Assembly (NCBI GenBank): GCA_965178125.1 | Contig: OZ237761.1 | Coordinates: forward strand, 124,001 to 188,000 | Direction of reading: 5' to 3' | DNA length: 64,000 nt | From: Bilabrum cf. latius | Lineage: Eukaryota > Bigyra: Bicosoecida > Bigyra > Bicosoecida | In this document: positions 1 to 11,645 of the stretch, piece by piece | How positions within the stretch are numbered: the first letter of the stretch is position 1 | Layout: every line of letters starts with the position of its first letter | The notes under the pieces: generated by a model | Told to the model about the DNA's origin: nothing | Database searches by the model: none | Seen by the model: the letters and a program-made list of their open reading frames with translations, nothing else | Translations under genes and position numbers: made by a program

Positions 1-2
1 CG

Positions 3-2672
3 GTGCGCGAATCCCTTGTCGCAATTGCCTTCGATAGCCCGCTTCGACGAATGTCGGATGACCAGCTCAGGCCAGAGTTTGCGGAGGCATGGTCCCTGCT
101 CATGAGAGGCATGCAGGCCGTGCGGCTTGGCACCTTAGTGACCGTCGACCTGTCTCTGGTGTCATCTTCGTTCGTCAGATCGATGTCTTCTCATGGGCCG
201 GCACCAAGCCCATCCGATGGTCTCGGGGGTTCAGATCTGCAAGAGCTTTGTCGCGTCTTATTGCAAGAAGGTGCTGCCACTGCTGCAAATGGTGACAATC
301 CGATAGGCCAGCATCGACCGGCATCTCAAGTGCAGCCTTGCGAGGCACACCGACTTCCTGCGACTGTAGAGTTGCTACTGCAGTGCAAGCAGCCATTAAC
401 TTTGCAGGAGGCCATGGCAAGAGCGGCGTTGATTGGCAAGGCAATGAACCCACCACAATCAGGTAGAGTTGGACAGGGGAGCGGTGCAGCATCCGCCCCC
501 CGGCCAAGCCCATTCGAGATGGCCGTCCGATGGAACTGTTCGGAAACGATTCGGGCTTGGTTGCGCGGAACACTGCAGACGACTAGCAGCTCCTCGAGGA
601 TGGATCCGGGTACTTTGCTCGTTATTCAACTCGGCTTAATCGATGCTACTTTGCGCGATGCTGGTGCAGTAGTAGCTTGCATTCTGCAAGAGTGTACAGA
701 ATTCGTGGAGGTGCTTTATATGGTCGACAACCATTGCCTTCAGTAGCTGGCATCACCGAATGGTGCATCTGAGGGCGAATCACCTACCAGGGAGCGGAGC
801 GACACAATGTGCAGGGATGATTGGAAGCAGCTCATTTCGCAGCGCAAGTGGGAAGAATGGCTCCCAAGCATCAATACATCACACTTCTCCTGCTTGGAGT
901 CAACAGCTTGGAGTATGCACTCTGCTGACGAAGCAAAGGAATCGGTTCGGTTGTTGTGGGCTCTGGTGAATCGCAAGTTCAGCGTCGCTCGTGTCTTCTG
1001 GAGGTACTGCTCCGAGCCTCTGCGGATGGCTCTGTACGCGGCACAGGTTCTGCGGAAGCTAGCAGGCACGGATGATGCAGCGCGCACCATGCTGCTGAGT
1101 GAAGCGGACTGGTACGAACGGTTTGGTATATAGGTGCTCGAGCACGGTGGTACTAGCAGGGACTTCCGTGGGTGGGACAAAAAGGATCGGCAGAACGTTT
1201 CACTGTGGCTTAGGTCCACAGCACCGAGGTCTCAAGTGATATGCGATGCCATTCTTCAGTAGTACTCGGTGTCAAAACACATCGAGCATGGTAGGTGCTG
1301 TTGGTACATGTGTTGGTCTTGCTGTCGGGATATGCCGTCTTGCTGTCAGAGTTGTTTCTGCTGTCGGGATGGCCTGACTCAGGTGACCCGCCTCCACCGC
1401 GGCTCAAACATCATCCGATTGGCTCAACGCTCTGAGTCAATGGAGTTTATGGGCCATCCGGTGGTGCAGAGGCAGCTGCGATGTCTTTGGCGACACAACA
1501 CTTGGGAGAAGCCATCGGGGGGACTGACCACAGTATGGGGATGCTGCCGAGTATGGGACTGCTGTGCAAGCTAGGACTATTCTGCTAGGAACAACTGGTT
1601 TAATGCACCACGCACGCGGTGCTGGTTGCATTCGATTTCTCGGGTTGCCCTCACTATCCTTCATGCTTGGGTGGTTCTTCAACACTACGATGAGCCGCGA
1701 GCTCGGCTATTTCTTCCCATTCTCTTCTTCGTATGGAAGGGCCTGCAGCTTTTGGAGGACAGTCTAGTTGCTGCTAGGCTGGGCATCCACGACATCTCCG
1801 TGTGGGATGCGCTTGGTACTCTTGATTACGCGGCAATGTTTGTAAGCCTAGGGCTGTTCACGGCTGCTGGCATTGGTGACAATGGTATCTTGCACGACTA
1901 TTCGATGGATGTGCTTAGCGTCTCGTTCATTGTGGCGTGCATCCGTCTCCTGGACATCCTCGCAGTCATAGAGTTCTTTGGCCCGATGGTTATCACCATC
2001 AATCGGATTCTCTTTCTGGATATCACGCTGTTCCTTGTCCTCCTGGTAGTATTCGTGGGGGGGTTCGCAGTCACGATCACGGCGATCTTCGTTGTTAGGA
2101 ATCCAGACGCAGGGAACGGTGGGGATTTTTCGGGTCTGGAAGACTTGCTATGGTCCATGTTCGGGGATTGGACCCTACCGCTGTCGAACGCAGACAGAAA
2201 TGAGCACGGCAGTGACTTCTACCTCGGTCTTGGCAAGGCTCTGCTGGGTCTACACATGCTGCTGTCCACCATCGTGATTGTGAACTTGCTCGTGGCCCTG
2301 ATGACCTCCTCGTACGAGAACACGCACAGAGGCGCCCAGCTCCGGTTTAACTTCTCTATGGCGCTGCATGTGCGCAAGCACCGTCTCCTGTCTGCTCTCC
2401 CTGCTCCACTCAATCTGGTTGGTTGGATAGTTGGTAGGTCATGCTGGGAATACGGTTGCAGTTAGAACACTGAAGAAGCAGAGGTGGATGCATCAAGTGG
2501 TGGTCCATCCATCAGTTGGAACTAGGTCTCTCTCGAGACAGGGCAGCAGCTACCTGTCATGCGGGCCCTCAAGGAAGATGAGAAAACCAAGGTCAGGTTC
2601 ACGAGGTATCGAGCCTAGCGGAGGCTTGTGGCGAGACTAGAGGCAGAGGAGAAGAGACAGGAGACCCTGTGA
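3..2672 (+). CDS. TRPM-like cation channel, paralogue A (5' end outside window)
   Basis: One continuous reading frame of 889 codons ends at TGA (2670-2672). It contains in-frame TAG at 744, 1131, 1260, 1572, 2463, 2523 and 2616, which I read as glutamine. The C-terminal half (about 1640-2410) has several hydrophobic segments, a pore-helix region around 'LLWSMFGDW', and a last helix ending in 'NLLVALMTSSYENT'. This is the S5-pore-S6 layout of TRP channels. After it comes a charged tail. The N-terminal SLOG domain seen in paralogue B lies off the left edge. A few amino-acid differences from B cluster near 50-110. The product is predicted to be a plasma- or organelle-membrane cation channel; its ligand is unknown. 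With the standard code this gene would be read as a pseudogene. Confidence 0.8.
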
Positions 2673-3436
2673 GTCCATCCGAGGCGCGCCAGGCAGTCAT
2701 GCGGGCGGAAATCAGCAGGGCCAAGCCAGCTGCATTTCAGGCGTAAGACCACTGCGGCAATTGGATGATCGCGCGTGCCCAGCACTCCCCGCACGTCTTC
2801 CTCGGTCGGGACTGGCAGGTCGTCGCACACCGCATCTGTCCAGCCTTTAGTACGCGTTTGATGCCCCCGAAGTCCGCCGCACCTGGATTGGCCTGGTAGT
2901 GCAGATTTTCGGTGGAGCAAGCATGGTGACCTAGACCTGGCAAGTTCACTTGCACATCAGGATTGAAGGGACGAGAGCGGCTGTAATCCGGACGTGGAGG
3001 TGGGCACCGACAGCAAGAGAGATTGGAGAGATGAGGCTCGTTAAGGATTGGGACACCGGCACAGGCGACGATAGTGCGGTGTCAATGAAAGGAAACAAGG
3101 AAACAACGGGAGGGGACTTTGGGTACAAGGCACATCTGAATTCCGGATGGGAGACAGGTGGCATTCTCAGAGGCATCGGGCGTAGCCTATATATATCGGG
3201 GGGTATAGCCAGCATCCCAGATTGAGCGGAGCAGATTGACCCAACAGGCAATGGTACCTAGTTACGGGTATTACGTGAATTGAGCAAGTGAAGAAGATGC
3301 ATTTTTTGCTATGTCAGCTATACCCAATCCGATCTGGGTTACAACGTTATTGCGTAAGGGGCAAGGTAAGAATCACTCTTTTTATAGCATGCCCCCCCCC
3401 CCCCCCCCTCCGCCTGCCAGCCCTCAAGTAGACTTA
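2673..3436. other. 3' flank between convergent genes
   Basis: I see no convincing gene here. Short open frames on both strands are unlike any family I know and are not maintained by the indels between the two duplicate copies. The stretch ends with a C homopolymer (3392-3408, 17 C; the other copy has 20 C at 56419-56438). Confidence 0.6.
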
Positions 3437-3671
3437 TCAGGAATCCGGATCATGCGCGGTACTTGGCCTGACCGTGGGCCAGCAGGCACACAGGTAGCCT
3501 CTTTGCACGAGACTGTTGCTGCCCACGTCTGGCTTCATTGATTCGCCTCCGCCAGCACTCTTTCTGCTGGCACCCTGCAAAGACTTCCTGAGCTCGAATT
3601 CGATGCGGGCCACGGTCCATTGCACTCCCCCCGACCCCGCCTGCACACTACACGAAGGCTCCTTTACCTGC
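3437..3671 (-). pseudogene. Truncated 3' end of hotdog-domain gene (copy A)
   Basis: The last roughly 78 codons of the gene at 56467-58506 are present here on the minus strand, ending at the same TGA. Upstream of 3671 the frame runs into LINE sequence, so the catalytic hotdog region is missing. The bit of LINE frame fused to it is not homologous to the intact gene. It is a by-product of the segmental duplication. Confidence 0.85.
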
Positions 3672-4426
3672 CCGAGGTGAGTTGTGTAGCTAGGATAGCT
3701 ATGCACAACTGGCAGGACTACAACCCCTCGATGGCTCGTCCGAAGCTCTCATTGGCCCTTTGCTACAAGCGTCGGATTGCACGTCGGCACCGTTCTTGGA
3801 GTTGTTCGAGGGTGCCCTGGACGATTGAGAGCTCCAGGGAGTCTGTGTCTCCTCTTTGGACTTGTGTCAGCACCTGCTCCGTTTTGACGTGTTCCATCCT
3901 TAGTGCTCTCCCCACTGCCGTGGGTGCCCAGGGTACGTCCGTGTGCGTGGCTTCCGCGCGCATCATTTCGGCCTGTACCAAGCGTTCTCCACTGTGGTGC
4001 ATGGTCCCTTCCCTAGGGTAATGCCCAGTGAACCATCGTAAGATGAGTCGGCCATCTTGGCCTCGCCAGGTGCTCCGTGCTGTCGCTGGCATGGCCGATG
4101 GACCGAGGATCCGGGAATTGTCCAAACCGATGCAGCTCTGTAGGTGCCTCATGCCTACAGAATCCTCTCGAACTTTGCCCAGGCGTCTGTCGCTACCGAA
4201 TGCATCGTTTCTGCTTCGCGCAGTATACCGGCAGCGTGCGTGCTGGAGCTCGATTTCAGCAGTGCAGTCGCGTCCCGTAGGATATCCCATATACGGGCAC
4301 AGCCACGAGGTGAACGTTCGTTGCTTGCGGTTCTTGGTGTTGAAGATCATCTGCAAGGCGGACTGGTCTCGTGCGCCGTGTTGGCGCCTGTAGACTGCGG
4401 CCATGTTCGCCATAGGTCCCTGGGCA

Positions 4427-6601
4427 CTAGGTTCGTGCTTGACCATGTACCACGCGGTTAACTGCATATGGGCAGGTGTGTCTCCGCTCAGCAGCACCAG
4501 TGAGCACCAGTGAGCACCAGTGACAGCTGTACGCCTGCGAGATTGCTCTGGCCATCGCGTCGGCCGGCCAGACCAGCGCCCTGACCGTGGCCTTCGGCAA
4601 GAAACGGCCGTCTCCTTTCTTAGGAAGTCGGGGGGATGCTTCGACCAGGGCGGCCCTGGCACAGTCTAGGACCTCGTTGACAAAGTTCAAAGCTGCCTTG
4701 TTCCAGACTATACCTGGTACGTAGGTGCATTTCACTGTCTTGCGTTTTAGCTCCTGCTCGAAGCCTGCTGGTGCCGCTGAGAGGTAGAGGTCTTGCAGGA
4801 CCGTCCCGTAAACTGCACTGTACAGGATCGAAGACAGCTGTGCAAGGCTCCAGTCGGAGTTCACGGCTGCTTGGCAGATGTCCGCAATGCTTCGTCTTGC
4901 CTTGCCAGCTTGCCTCTCCACGTGCTTCACTGGGTCCAGGACGTGGAGCTGTCTAGTACTTCCGTCAGCCATTTTGACCGGTGCCCGCCTGGTGTGCAGA
5001 CGGAAGCCGAGGTAGTCGTACTTGTGGACCAGTCGGATTGGCTCAGGTGGGGCCGCGGCTAAAGTACCAGGAAGTTGCTCTTGGATCCTGACGTTGAGCT
5101 CCTCTGGGGTGAATGCAACTGCACGTCCGCTTTCCACGTCGTCGTCCGTTGCTTCGAACGCCTCACGCGCCAGTCCGGTCGCCATTACGGCTGTCTTGCT
5201 TGTGTAGCCATTGTTGACTGCTCTTACGCCCAACTCATGGCCAGACTCATGGTGTCCGATGGAGAGCACTGCTACAGCCGTTAGCGAGCCGCTCTTGCAC
5301 AACATAGTGACGCAGGTGTCGTCCGCGTACAGCGTCTGTGGCTTCTTCTGTGCGATGTCCCAATCGGCTGTCAGCGGTGCCGCTTGCGGTCCTGCGCACG
5401 CCTGCCTGACGTACTCGTTCGCAGGTACCATTGATACCGCGAAGCCATCTGGGGAGATGGGATCTCCCTGGCATGTCCCCTTTCCTCGCTCGAATGGTTC
5501 CGATCGGGTGTTGCTTGGGCGGTGGTACACCTCCGCTTTAGCTTTCATACTGTTGACGAATGCGCTCGAAGCGGTCGCGCTCAGTCCAGCCTTCTTTAGC
5601 GTATACCGCATGATGGGTCACTGGACTCGGTCGAATGCTGCTTTCAAGTCTCCGAACATGAGCACGAGGCCCTGCTTCCCCGCGGTGAAGGTCTGCTGCA
5701 GAATCTTCAGGATCGCGATCACTCGGTCACGGCGCAGCGTGAAGCCAAACTGCGAGGCTCCTTTCGTTTGACGTTGAGCCATAACTTCCTGGCAGTTGCC
5801 GAGCAGAATGTTGCCCAATACCTTTGCAATCTCGTCTGCGTACTGGATGCATCTGTAGTCACTGCATCGGAAGTCACGGTCGTCCGGCTTGCCTTTGAAG
5901 GGTGGCGCAATGAAAGTGCGCAGGAGGGTCAGTGGGTACTATCCGCACACCATTGCGCAGTTGTGGATAGCTTGAAGGGCCTTGAGGAGTGTGTCAGGGT
6001 ACTTGCGTTCTCCGTCGGCGAAATCGAATGTGAGTCTGATTGCGCGTGTTGGCACCCCGCTCGGCCCCGTAGCCTTTCCGGACTTCAACTACTTGATTGC
6101 AGTCGAGATGTGTTCCTCGGCAGCGTCATCGGTCACCAGCATGCCAATTTTCGGGGATGTTGACATGTGTTGGCCCAGGACCTCGATGAATCTTGAGAGA
6201 CCCTCATCAGTGGACGTGTCCACTGTGTTGGCCGTTGCGTTGGTAGCGCTACTGGAGTAGTACGCCGCCTGGGCGTCCACTGCCTCCTAGGCATTGGAGG
6301 TCCGTGTCCCGTCTTCGCGGTCCACCGTTGCAATAGCTCGTTGCTTTGATCTTCTGGCCCCGAGTTGGCTCGATATCGTGCGGTACGCCTCGCGGGCAGG
6401 TAGGACCTTCAGAGCCTGTTGGAGTGCGTGGGCATCGCAGCGGATACGATCTCTGGTGAGACGTGTCACTGATATCGTGTCACTTCCTGCAGCCGCAACT
6501 ACTCGTTGAAGCACCATCTTGTTCGCGAGGTTGCTCGGTTGTAGGTCTGCGGGGGCCAGGGAGACAGTGCAGTCGGGAGCAGATGCTTGCCCCAATCGCA
6601 A
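4427..6601 (-). pseudogene. LINE ORF2: reverse transcriptase region
   Basis: This is the RT fingers and palm. 'KSGKATGPSG' lies near 6070, 'MFGDLKAAFDRV' near 5640, 'CQGDPISPDGF' near 5470 and the catalytic 'YADD' near 5320. In-frame TAGs near 6286, 6091 and 5941 fit glutamine. A TGA at 5618-5620 replaces the tryptophan expected just after 'AFDRV', so the copy is inactive. The domain downstream of the RT continues in the 4662-3763 frame after a frameshift. Confidence 0.8.
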
Positions 6602-9033
6602 TTGGTCGCTACCCTAGCCTGTACCCGTCGTCGCAGTTTGCTGATCCTTTTGATCATGGCGTTGGCCTCTGGGCACTTGCCAGACCCAATCTCCCTTAGT
6701 AACGTCTCGCGCCTGTCTGCGTGCTTGCTTTTGATCTTACGCAGCAGGGAGGCAGCTGTGTCCCGGATACAGACAGTCTCAGTCAGAAGGGATGCGTCCT
6801 TGTGTCGCTGGAGTCTTGCTCTTTGGGCCCTTTTTACCATGCGAGAGATCTTCGCACGGTGCTGGAGGCGGCTGCGTGGGGCTGCTTGTTGGCGCTGGGC
6901 TGGTCCAACCGCGGCCCCGCAGGCTTTGGAGTCACAGACTGCCAGCGTGGAGACCAGATGTTCCAATACTGTCGTGGCTTGGCCAAGGATGCTGGCCTTT
7001 TCATCTCCTCCCGCTCCCGAGTCTCCACCTAGTGTCAGGGCTGCTGTGCTCGCCTGCTTGCTCAGGTCCATCAGCTATGGCTATTCGGCCAGCAACTGTG
7101 CCATCTTCCTGCGGTATCGGCGGACTTGGGCTTTGGTACGTGGTCTCCGTAGCTTGTCTGGCGCCGTGTCTAGGGTAGCACTTGGATCGTTGTAAACTTG
7201 TGACCTGGTAGTCTCTACCCTCATGGCTACGGGTGAGTGATCCTAAGATCCGGGATTTCGAAGGACTGCACCTCCTGTCCAGAGCGCTGACCCAGCGAGG
7301 CCCACGTCTAGGCAATTACCTCCGCCATGTGTTGGCATCCACGGGGTCCGAAGGCTCAGACACGGTTCACCGTCCTCCCTGGTGGGGGCGTCCTCCATGA
7401 TGTCCGCTTCTCGGTGCGTGTTCAGGTCGCCAATCAAGACGGTCTGATCCAGGTCAAACTCGAACCTTTGCCCATTGCTTGTAGTCCAACCTGTTTGCAT
7501 GCACCTAAGTAGGCGCTTATAGTCCCCGCGATGCTCGCCGTCGAGGGGGTTGTAGCATCCAACTGCGTGAACTGTGCGGCTCCCTGCGACTGTCACATTG
7601 ACGATGAGGCAGTCCCGGATGTCCTGGGGCATATCTGCTGGCTGAATGGGGCAGAACTTGGTCATTAGTCGTGGGTTTGTGTTCCAGACCGCTGCAACCC
7701 CATGAGTGCCTCCTTCCGTGGGTGTTAGCCACACGCCTCTGTACGTCAGGTTTGGCACTGCAAGTGGCAGTAGCTTCTGGTCCATGGACGAGTCAGAGCT
7801 TCGGCCGTACTCCGTCATGAACAGCAAGTCAGGGGCTTGCGTTAGTTGGAGTGCACGCTCGATGGTACTCAGTTTCCTCGACTTGTTGACGTTCAGGTGG
7901 CCGCAGCGGAATTCTTGGGGGCGATGTGCCGCTTCCCAGGTAGTGGTCTAGTGCTTGGCAAGAGTCATTTCGTTCTCAGGAGTCATCTACTTGTGTGAGA
8001 TGGCACGGACTGTCTAGGCTGGGTCATCTCGGGCTTCTATCTCATGTCGCCGGTACTCTCGGTGTTCCCTGATGCGTCGTGATGGTGTGATGGTCCGTCT
8101 TGTCCCCGCGTATCCGACTGTGGACCGGTTCAGGTAGTCGCGGTTGCCGATCGCCGCTGTCTCCGGCCGACCTCGGCGGTCAGAGGAGAAAGCTGGCACC
8201 TCCAGTGTGCCGTTCTTACATTGTCTGTATAGTTCTCTGTCGTGCTAGTCCACGAGCTCGGACTCGCTGCCCTCGCAAAGGCTCTTGAAGAGGCTCTCCG
8301 AGGGGAACATGTCGTATGCCACTCTTGGTAGTTCCCGTCCGGCAATCTTGTCGAATGATCCTGCGTTGATCGACTTGGCCAGGGCTGCACGTTGCGCCTT
8401 CGAAGGGCTGCCCCAGAATCCTACTGCTGCGATGAACTTGTGTCCAAGACGTGGGCCTGGAGCTTTGTCGAACTTCGCCGGTGCGTAGGAGCCCAGGGTT
8501 AGACGTCGGAGTGTATTCGCAGAGATGTCCTCCCTGGTACCGTTTGCTACGCCGTCGACGTACAGGTATGGAGTCCTCTGTTCGCTGGCCATGGCCGTCG
8601 GCGAGGCCTTCATCGTGATGATCGAAGCGGCGTGGTCTATGCTGAGCAGGAGGACTCGAGAGGGAAGCTTCAGGTCAGGACCGTCGATGGCCCTTCTCAT
8701 GCTGTGTAGGAGGCTGGATACGCCCATGTCTGGGCTGGCCACCATTGGTCTGCACCACGTGTGGTCGTATCCATCCGCCGAGGCAAGGCGGGCCACTGCT
8801 GTCAGCATCCTCCCAATGGTGGTGCACCTATTTGCCGAGACGATGCAGTTGTCCGAGTCCTACAGGCGGCATGCCTACTGCATTGAGAGGGGGACAGCGC
8901 TGACGACCTGAAGGGCAAGCGTATGACACTGTTTAGCTGGGAGCCTGTACGATCCGACGACATGGTCTCCGGAGCTCTACCAATCCAGGAGGGCCTCTCC
9001 AGACGGGATGGGGCCCCCGTTGAGCTCGGCCAT
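6466..9033 (-). pseudogene. LINE ORF2 N-terminal part: endonuclease
   Basis: From the ATG at 9033 the frame is open to TGA at 6468-6466 if TAG is glutamine; the open frame also continues upstream to about 9200. The first roughly 370 codons are unrecognised. The APE-like endonuclease lies at about 7920-7250, with an Asn after the first strand ('LNVNKS') and the GDLN signature of the exonuclease-endonuclease-phosphatase fold. The last part (7071-6499) is rich in basic residues and leads towards the RT, but the frame is lost before the RT starts. Confidence 0.7.
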
Positions 9034-9341
9034 CGTCTCCACTGCGGACTTCATGTCCTCATCGGATGGGTGCTGGCTCGCCAGGGTGTCTTCTGTTGCA
9101 GCCTTTTCTGCCACGTTGTAGTTGGTGCCCAAAGTTCTGCACTTGACGCTGGGACAGGCGGTGCGTCGTCGTGTGTCAGGGCCACTGGTTCGTGCGGGAG
9201 GTCGAGCTCAAGTCCGTGTCTTGCGTAATCCAGAGCAGTTGAGTCTTGGGCAATGCACGCGGCCGAGGGTTTGCTCAGCAATATCCGGGGCATCGTTCGA
9301 GCGTTGACCAGCGCCTGAGGTCCTCTACGTGGCTAAACTGA

Positions 9342-11438
9342 TGTTGTCTGCATTCCCATGAGGAAGTAGTGACCTCCAGTGGTATCAGTCCCATCGAGAG
9401 TCTGGGCACGCATGGCTACGCGAGCACGGCGGAGCGCAACATGCAGGCACTTCCGGTTTGGCTCTTGCAACCGGCTACTGGGCACCTGGTGTCCTACGCA
9501 GATGATGAAAGAGCCATTGTGCAAGACAAGCGAGGCGCTGCTATCGCTACGGTCGCCGCACAACTCAATCACGAACTGTCCGGGGGAAAGCTCGGGTATC
9601 GAAAGCCCAAGAACGGCAAGGGAAGCAAGACGGCCATCCTTGCCACAGGTAGAGCATTCAACTCATTCGGACTCACGGAGGACCAAGTCCGCTCGGGAGC
9701 GACTGCTATCTCCATCGAGGACCAGAAGCAGGCACTGGAAGAACTGAATGCGAAAGGCCTGAACCCAGCCCAACTCACGCCCGTCTTCGAAGAGATCCCG
9801 ATGGTGCTCTCATACGACTACCTAGGCGTCCTCATCTCTACCAAGCCGGTGGAAGTGAACCATACCGATGGATCCCAAGAGACACTGCGGCTGCTTGACC
9901 TCATGCCGCACGTGCATAGGCGCTGCGCGATGGCTGAGACCAGCATCAAGAGAATATCCAATGCTGCAATCAACAGCGACTGGAGCATCGAGCAGTTCTC
10001 CACCATCCTCTTCCAAGCAGTAGTGGGAACTGCCCTAGACGGCATCCACGCGGTGGCCGCGTGCACGGACCCCCCCGAGGTGCGAAGACCAGAATCTTAC
10101 AAGGACTAGCAAACTGGTACGAAGAAGGACGGCTCACACAACTACAAGCCAAGGTACAACAGCAAGGCTATCAGCAGGATTCAGAAAACTCTGGACACCG
10201 CCCGCCATGCCATTGCCTCCGGCATGGGCTGTGAACGCCCACAACGTGTGGACACCATGTTCCTTGGGGCCACCATGCTCCGACACCTCATCTGGGCACC
10301 GAGCGCCCTGACAAGAGCGGATCTCGCTACATACCGGGCAGCAGTGGACCGGATCAGTGAGGACTCCTTCGACCTCATTAGATACTCACTGTGGAAGTTG
10401 ATGGAAACGAACGAAATCTAGGGGACCAACCTTCCATGTGGGCCCCTCAGAAACATGGCAGCCATCCTCGTGCAGACACATGGCAATGCCCTGTAGGTGC
10501 TCAATCTAAGGACAACCACCAAGACAGACCGAGCGGTCCATACCGAGAGCTTCAAGGCCGTGCTGCACCATCGCAGTCTGGACAGATAGTGCCCGAAAAT
10601 GCACGAGACAAGCTCGCATGCTGAAAAGTACGCAAGGCTCTTCGATAAACACCCAGGTGGAAGGCGTGCGGGACTAAGCGACCTACTTGGAGTCTCCCAT
10701 GCACAGTGGTTTGGACCGAAGTGCATCCCACGAACGGTACGTACGGGACTGCCGGGAGCCGATTCTCGCCGTCTCCTCCGAAGACTGACAGGATACTACC
10801 CTAGGGCCTGCAGTGCCTCGGACAAGACCAAGGAACACGTCCTGGAATGCATGACGCAAGCAGAGTCCCTGCACAGCGCTTCAACAATTCCATGGCAGGC
10901 CACTGAGGCAGGCAGGAAAACGTGGATCAACAGTGTGACAAGCACGGACCCATGGCTCGCGAATGAACCCACAATCCGGGAGAAGCTGAGTGAGGTGGAT
11001 CGCCGCAGTACGTGGTCTCTGAAACGTCTCATTCGACACTTCCTCGCAAGGAATCCGGAGCTGGACACTACTTGCCCGCAGATTGCAGCTGTACAAGCCT
11101 TCCTCGAGGAGTCTCCGACTGTTCGCCGCAAGGCACTCTCCCTGGGAATACCCTTACCGCTGGCTATCTCCTGCCAGATACCCGGGGTGGAGACAAGCAT
11201 TGGATCGTGGTCCTCTGGCTCTACCTAGCGCAAGGTGCTCAGACGCCTAGAACGCCGACTCGACAAGGCATGGACAGTTCGGCTCGCCTCGGCAGCACAT
11301 GCCACCTCACAACTCAGAGACGAATTCATGGCCACTCTATCACGCCGACGTGCGTGGTGGCGGCGACCTGAAACATTGACGGTGCAGGCAGCATCAATCG
11401 CGATCTGCCCATCACCGTTCGCGTTCCCCAGATACTAA
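9342..11438 (+). pseudogene. LINE fragment B: RT palm to C terminus
   Basis: A 5'-truncated relative of the LINE to its left lies head-to-head with it. The frame is open from 9342 to TAA at 11436-11438, with TAG at 10107, 10419, 10494, 10587 and 11226. It starts just before the RT catalytic motif 'SYADD' (about 9495) and continues through the post-RT region to 'RRLLRRLTGYYPRACS', which matches 'GRLILRWFTGHYPREGT' of copy A. The aligned TAG at 10494 ('NAL-TAG-VLNL') sits opposite CAG in copy A ('SAL-Q-MIFN'). Apart from the 5' truncation it contains no disabling mutation. Confidence 0.8.
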
Positions 11439-11645
11439 AGCAGTTTTGGGGGATACCGGTGCCACAGCGACCGCTGTGGTTGGGTGCGAGGGCTTGTCCC
11501 GCAACAACCCGCCTGTTTGGAATTCTGCTTTTACTATGTTAGGTGTTCTACCGCACAGTACGAGTAGTTTTTCGGATTTTCGAGTTGTGTGTTTGTACAC
11601 TATCGTGAATTGCATCTTAAACCAGAATTTCCTTCCTTCCTTCCT
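11439..11645. other. Spacer between LINE fragments
   Basis: About 200 bases of untranslated-looking sequence with a short CCTT repeat near 11631-11647. It may be the 3' tail of fragment B. No gene is seen. Confidence 0.4.

Larger units (their letters stand above)
1..3671. repeat. Segmental duplication, copy A
   Basis: Positions 1-3671 match 53034-56701 in direct orientation at very high identity. The offset is exactly 53033 through the channel gene and then shifts by a few bases because of short indels near 3050-3230 and a poly-C tract of different length. The homology runs off the left window edge. It stops abruptly at 3671, where LINE sequence begins. The other copy continues there into an intact hotdog-domain gene, so copy A is the derived, truncated copy. 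Confidence 0.95.
3672..9300 (-). mobile_element. Decayed LINE (APE endonuclease + RT), copy A
   Basis: A non-LTR retrotransposon runs right to left. The frame from about 9200 to 6466 is open except for TAG (for example 8247, 7245 and two near 7080). It carries an apurinic-type endonuclease from about 7920 ('CGHLNVNKSRK', later 'LIGDLNTH'). The reverse transcriptase follows in another frame (6601-4427) with the LINE-typical 'LKSGKATGPSGV', 'GDLKAAFD', 'QGDPISP' and 'YADD' motifs. A frameshift near 6500-6600, an in-frame TGA at 5620 where Trp is expected, and another frameshift near 4430 show it is dead. Its 3' end is cut off at 3672, inside the region that copy C still carries. Confidence 0.85.

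Noticed and set aside
3-2672. Channel copy A as a multiply nonsense-mutated pseudogene
   Set aside because: All interruptions are TAG, none TAA or TGA, they are shared with or silent relative to copy B, and the same pattern holds in unrelated genes.
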